A stretch of DNA of 64,000 nt from Bacteroidetes bacterium GWF2_38_335 (GTDB lineage Bacteria; Bacteroidota; Bacteroidia; Bacteroidales; GWF2-38-335): assembly GCA_001769535.1 (NCBI GenBank), contig MEOH01000015.1, positions 48,045 through 112,044 on the forward strand, given 5' to 3'. Below the pieces are notes generated by a model that saw only the letters and a program-made list of their open reading frames with translations, made no database searches and had not been told where the DNA came from. Below are positions 61,490-64,000 of this stretch, one piece after another. A program made the translations under genes and the position numbers. How positions within the stretch are numbered: the first letter of the stretch is position 1; each line of letters starts with the position of its first letter.

Positions 61490-61520
61490 AAAAAAACCAC
61501 CGAAAAGGTGGTTTTTTTTT
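61490..61520 (+). terminator. Terminator after the sigma/anti-sigma/beta-repeat operon
   Basis: AACCACC (61495-61501) pairs with GGTGGTT (61508-61514) around GAAAA, flanked by A and T tracts. Confidence 0.85.
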
Positions 61521-61576
61521 GCCATAAATGCAACTGTAGAAAAAAAAACTTGTCCTTAATAGAAAAAACACTAAAT

Positions 61577-62290
61577 ATGAAAAAGATTTATATCATTCCG
61601 CTTTTCGCAAGCATACTGTTTACAGCTTGTTTTCCATTTGACCATTGTCTCGACGGCAACGGAACTGTTGTTACCGAAGAAAGATTCGCCGGGTCATTCG
61701 ATAAAATTTCATGCGATGGTAGTTTTGAAGTTTATGTGACACAGGGTGATGAATTTGAAATAACAGTTGAAGCAGAAGAAAACCTTTTGGAATATATTGA
61801 AACAGAAGTTTCGGGTTCGACACTGCATATTGACACCCGCAGAAACAGATGCATTGATCCGCACCGCACTGTCAAAGTTTTTGTTACCGCTCCGCTTATC
61901 AGGGAAATTGAACTGGATGGTTCGGGGTTGATTGATGCATCCGGAATTATTGGCGAACAGCTTAAAATTGAGCTTGACGGATCGGGAGATATTTATGCAG
62001 ATGCCGGAGTGGATTATATGCAGGCCAAAATTTCAGGGTCGGGCAATATTTTCCTCGAAGGAGATTGTCTTGAAAGCGATTTGGAAATCAGCGGGTCGGG
62101 AAAAATAAAAGCTTATGATTTTGACCAGCAGACATGTTTCGCAACCATTTCGGGATCGGGCGACATGTATCTCCATGTTGATGATCTGCTGGATATTAAA
62201 ATCTCGGGCAGCGGAAACATCTATTATATTGGTTACCCCGAAATCAACACCAGCATTTCAGGATCGGGATCGGTTATTTCTCAAAATTAG
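61577..62290 (+). CDS. Head-GIN (DUF2807) domain lipoprotein
   Basis: A 237-residue lipoprotein. The frame opens at 61508 but that reads through the terminator; ATG 61577 gives the signal MKKIYIIPLFASILFTAC. The remainder is a head-GIN/DUF2807 beta-helix with repeated Gly-Ser-Gly turns (ELDGSGLIDASG, KISGSGNIFLEG, EISGSGKIKAYD, TISGSGDMYLHV, SISGSGSVISQ). Function unknown; such proteins are common in Bacteroidota envelopes, and DUF2807 genes often lie near DUF4097-like ones as here. It is first of a three-gene set with short spacing. Confidence 0.85.
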   Translation: MKKIYIIPLFASILFTACFPFDHCLDGNGTVVTEERFAGSFDKISCDGSFEVYVTQGDEFEITVEAEENLLEYIETEVSGSTLHIDTRRNRCIDPHRTVKVFVTAPLIREIELDGSGLIDASGIIGEQLKIELDGSGDIYADAGVDYMQAKISGSGNIFLEGDCLESDLEISGSGKIKAYDFDQQTCFATISGSGDMYLHVDDLLDIKISGSGNIYYIGYPEINTSISGSGSVISQN

Positions 62291-62295
62291 AAGAC

Positions 62296-62799
62296 ATGAA
62301 ATACATTTATTTATTATTGGTGTTGTTTTGTTTACAAACTTTTGTGAATTCTCAGGACTACAATCAGGCCATCGGCTACCGTCAGGGATATGCAACAGGG
62401 TTTTCATACAAAATATACGTAGATGATGAAACAGCACTTGAAGCTTTTGCCGGATTCAAAAATCGGGGGATGCACTTTTCCATTTTCAAGCTAAAACATA
62501 AACCGGCAAACTGGCGAAAAAATGATAAACTGTTCCTTTACACAGGATTTGGTGGTCACACCGGATTCTACGGCCGCTACGACAGCTATCATTTTTATAG
62601 TCCGGTCGATCACTCAATAAGATCAGGCAGGTCATTTGTGGTAATTGGTCTGGACGGTGTAGTCGGAGCAGAATACAGGTTTATCAAGTATCCATTTTCG
62701 GTATCACTTGATTACAATCCGTTTTTTGATTTGTTCGGACCGAATTATTTCAATTTGAACTTATCGAATTTTTGTTTGGAAGTAAAATACAATTTTTAA
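62296..62799 (+). CDS. Exported beta-barrel-like protein, unknown
   Basis: A 167-residue exported protein with signal peptide about 1-19 (ends FVNSQ). The mature part has alternating hydrophobic/polar strands and Tyr/Phe-rich ends (SYKIYVDDETALEAFAGFK, KLFLYTGFGGHTGFYG, YRFIKYPFSVSLDYNP) and terminates in YNF, as outer-membrane barrels often do. A small barrel of about eight strands is likely. It begins 5 bases after the head-GIN gene. Confidence 0.65.
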   Translation: MKYIYLLLVLFCLQTFVNSQDYNQAIGYRQGYATGFSYKIYVDDETALEAFAGFKNRGMHFSIFKLKHKPANWRKNDKLFLYTGFGGHTGFYGRYDSYHFYSPVDHSIRSGRSFVVIGLDGVVGAEYRFIKYPFSVSLDYNPFFDLFGPNYFNLNLSNFCLEVKYNF

Positions 62800-62820
62800 A
62801 AAGTATAAAAATAAAGATAT

Positions 62821-63441
62821 ATGAAAGCAATACAATTAGTTTTAGCAGGATTAATAATCAGTATGGTTTGTTTCGCACAGGAACAGGAAAAGAAAGATGA
62901 AATTAAAACCCTTTTCGGAAAAGTTGACAGCCACGGCGGATATGGTGCATTAACCTTTGGAATATCGAAGATTGACGGCAGCGAAGGAGTTTTTCTGGGT
63001 GGCAGGGGAAGCTGGGTAATCGGACATGGTTTTGCAATTGGATTGGGTGGAACAGGATTTTTCAACAATTTTTCATACGATGAAATGTTGTTTGATGATT
63101 ACCATTACGAGGGAGGTTACGGAGGAATTTACCTCGAGCCGATAATTCTGGGCAAAATGCCGGTACATATTTCTTTGCCGATGTTTTTTGGGGTTGGCGG
63201 AATAGCTTACGCCAGCAGGTATTATGAAACATGGGACGGTTGGGATAACAATGTAGAAGACATTGATGAATTTCTCATCGTTGAACCGGGTGCTGAACTT
63301 GAACTGAATGTTTTTAAATGTTTCAGGGTTGCATTTTATGCATCCTACAGATATACCACTGAAATTGATCTGATCAATACTGATAAGGACGTTTTGAATG
63401 GCTTGTCAACAGGCATTACTTTTAAGATTGGGAAGTTTTAA
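62821..63441 (+). CDS. Exported beta-barrel-like protein, unknown
   Basis: A 206-residue exported protein with signal peptide about 1-20 (ends CFAQE), followed by a short charged linker and a Gly-rich beta region (GGYGALTFGISKIDG, WVIGHGFAIGLGGTGFF) ending in FKIGKF. The pattern suits a small outer-membrane barrel. It follows the preceding barrel-like gene by 21 bases and probably belongs to the same operon. No substrate or partner is visible. Confidence 0.65.
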   Translation: MKAIQLVLAGLIISMVCFAQEQEKKDEIKTLFGKVDSHGGYGALTFGISKIDGSEGVFLGGRGSWVIGHGFAIGLGGTGFFNNFSYDEMLFDDYHYEGGYGGIYLEPIILGKMPVHISLPMFFGVGGIAYASRYYETWDGWDNNVEDIDEFLIVEPGAELELNVFKCFRVAFYASYRYTTEIDLINTDKDVLNGLSTGITFKIGKF

Positions 63442-63460
63442 TTTTGGTTATGGGTTATGA

Positions 63461-63495
63461 GTTATAAGTTATAAGTTATAAGTTATAAGTTATAA
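63461..63495. repeat. Five perfect 7-bp tandem repeats
   Basis: GTTATAA is repeated five times without change at 63461-63495, with two diverged copies (GTTATGG, GTTATGA) immediately before. It lies between the last gene of the operon and the terminator, where slippage could change copy number without affecting coding. Confidence 0.85.
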
Positions 63496-63496
63496 A

Positions 63497-63523
63497 AAAA
63501 AGCGGCCGGGGCCGCTTTTTTTA
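63497..63523. terminator. Bidirectional terminator at the right end
   Basis: AGCGGCC (63501-63507) pairs with GGCCGCT (63510-63516) around GG with A and T tracts on both sides, so it serves both convergent units. Confidence 0.85.
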
Positions 63524-64000
63524 TTTCTTGTATTTTTCTTTGAATGCTTCCAGTCCCTTATCCAAAAACTCAATATAAGACTCAACATCAGGATTATAAC
63601 CTCTGGTTTCTTTAATAAGCATTTCACCATCAGGTCCCAGAAGAATATATTGGGGTTGTGAATTTCTGCCAAACCTTCTAACCTGATAGTCACCCCATTT
63701 TTCGCCGATTGTTTGTTTTACTCTGCCATCGTTTGACTCATCACCGGGAGTCCATTCTTCTTCGGGAAGTTCAGTACGGTCGTCAGTGTAAAGCTGTATT
63801 ACAATGTAGTCATTTTTCAATCTTTTTAAAACTTCGGGATCAACCCAAACACTTTCCTCCATTTTTCTGCAACTAACACAACCATGTCCTGAAAAGTCTA
63901 TTAGCACAGGTTTGTTCTGGCTTTTTGCACATTTCAATCCCTGCTCATAGTCATAATATCCTTTAATTCCATGAGGTGAATGAATGATATCCTTGTATTT
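63521..64000 (-). CDS. Thiol:disulfide interchange protein (DsbD-like), C-terminal part, cut by window edge
   Basis: The visible 159 codons are the C-terminal thioredoxin-like domain of a DsbD/cytochrome-c-biogenesis-type reductase. The active-site Cys pair is in SGHGCVSCRKMEE. The segment upstream of it, read into the edge (IIHSPHGIKGYYDYEQGL), is the usual junction with the membrane domain, so the gene continues beyond 64000 and no start is seen. Such proteins pass electrons from the cytoplasm to periplasmic thiols. Ends next to a shared terminator. Confidence 0.88.
   Translation of the reverse strand, partial: KYKDIIHSPHGIKGYYDYEQGLKCAKSQNKPVLIDFSGHGCVSCRKMEESVWVDPEVLKRLKNDYIVIQLYTDDRTELPEEEWTPGDESNDGRVKQTIGEKWGDYQVRRFGRNSQPQYILLGPDGEMLIKETRGYNPDVESYIEFLDKGLEAFKEKYKK

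Noticed and set aside
61508..61576. Longer N-terminus of the head-GIN lipoprotein
   Set aside because: It reads through the terminator and would hide the lipoprotein signal that begins at ATG 61577.

Overview
The window reads as chromosomal DNA of a member of the phylum Bacteroidota, probably a free-living or sediment-type relative of the Bacteroidales/Marinilabiliales rather than a gut Bacteroides. The evidence is AT-rich intergenic DNA, -7 boxes of the Bacteroidota type (TAnnTTTG, some with TTTG about 20 bases upstream), Cys-Lys/Asp/Glu lipoprotein signals, two proteins with C-terminal sorting domains of the type IX secretion system, a FecI/FecR/TonB-receptor/DUF4249 cluster, a beta-propeller sensor kinase with a LytTR regulator, and a futalosine-pathway menaquinone gene (mqnE). 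I see no rRNA, tRNA, CRISPR array, prophage or intact insertion sequence.

Layout. 0.4-3.4 kb: universal stress protein, a YD-repeat-like protein and mqnE. 3.5-3.8 kb: a likely small RNA. 3.8-12.4 kb: mixed-strand housekeeping genes (apbE lipoprotein, helix-hairpin-helix protein, a PorE-like beta-propeller protein, an orphan HsdR-N nuclease-like protein, AMP nucleosidase, holA, a saccharopine-dehydrogenase-like protein), with a 214-bp nested inverted-repeat element at 10.8 kb. 12.6-19.0 kb: a surface lipoprotein, then ECF sigma, FecR anti-sigma, TonB-dependent receptor and DUF4249 lipoprotein. 19.1-21.9 kb: M16 peptidase. 22.3-23.9 kb: three unrecognised small membrane or exported proteins on the minus strand. 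24.0-31.5 kb: a TetR-controlled RND efflux operon (tetR, tolC-like, SDR, adaptor, pump, DUF2147) behind a promoter whose start region carries a palindromic operator. 31.5-33.0 kb: Fe-type superoxide dismutase and two paralogous GldM-C-like secreted proteins.

33.8-44.9 kb: a plus-strand block for extracellular protein handling and sensing: a T9SS-exported M4 metalloprotease, an M2/M3-like zinc peptidase lipoprotein, a propeller-type histidine kinase plus LytTR regulator, and a T9SS-exported choice-of-anchor-L protein. The block is bracketed by two inverted copies of a roughly 210-260 bp repeat accompanied by 16-bp-period tandem arrays. 45.5-50.4 kb: topoisomerase IV (parE-parC). 50.5-54.4 kb: a small lipoprotein, aroK, a LysM/periplasmic-binding-protein fusion, and an ECF sigma factor with a small downstream gene. 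54.6-57.4 kb: uvrA. 57.5-59.0 kb: a lipoprotein with discoidin-like domains, next to a 135-bp palindromic repeat. 59.3-63.4 kb: an ECF sigma/anti-sigma/exported beta-repeat operon followed by a head-GIN/beta-barrel operon. The right edge cuts through a DsbD-like thiol:disulfide interchange protein.

The most promising leads for undescribed biology are the small-RNA locus at 3.5-3.8 kb, the inverted repeat/16-bp array pair bracketing the peptidase-sensor block, the nested palindromic elements at 10.8 and 57.4 kb, the unknown trio at 22.3-23.9 kb, the GldM-C-like pair at 32.2-33.0 kb and the sigma-controlled cell-envelope cluster at 59.3-63.4 kb. All calls come from reading the sequence; no database search was run.
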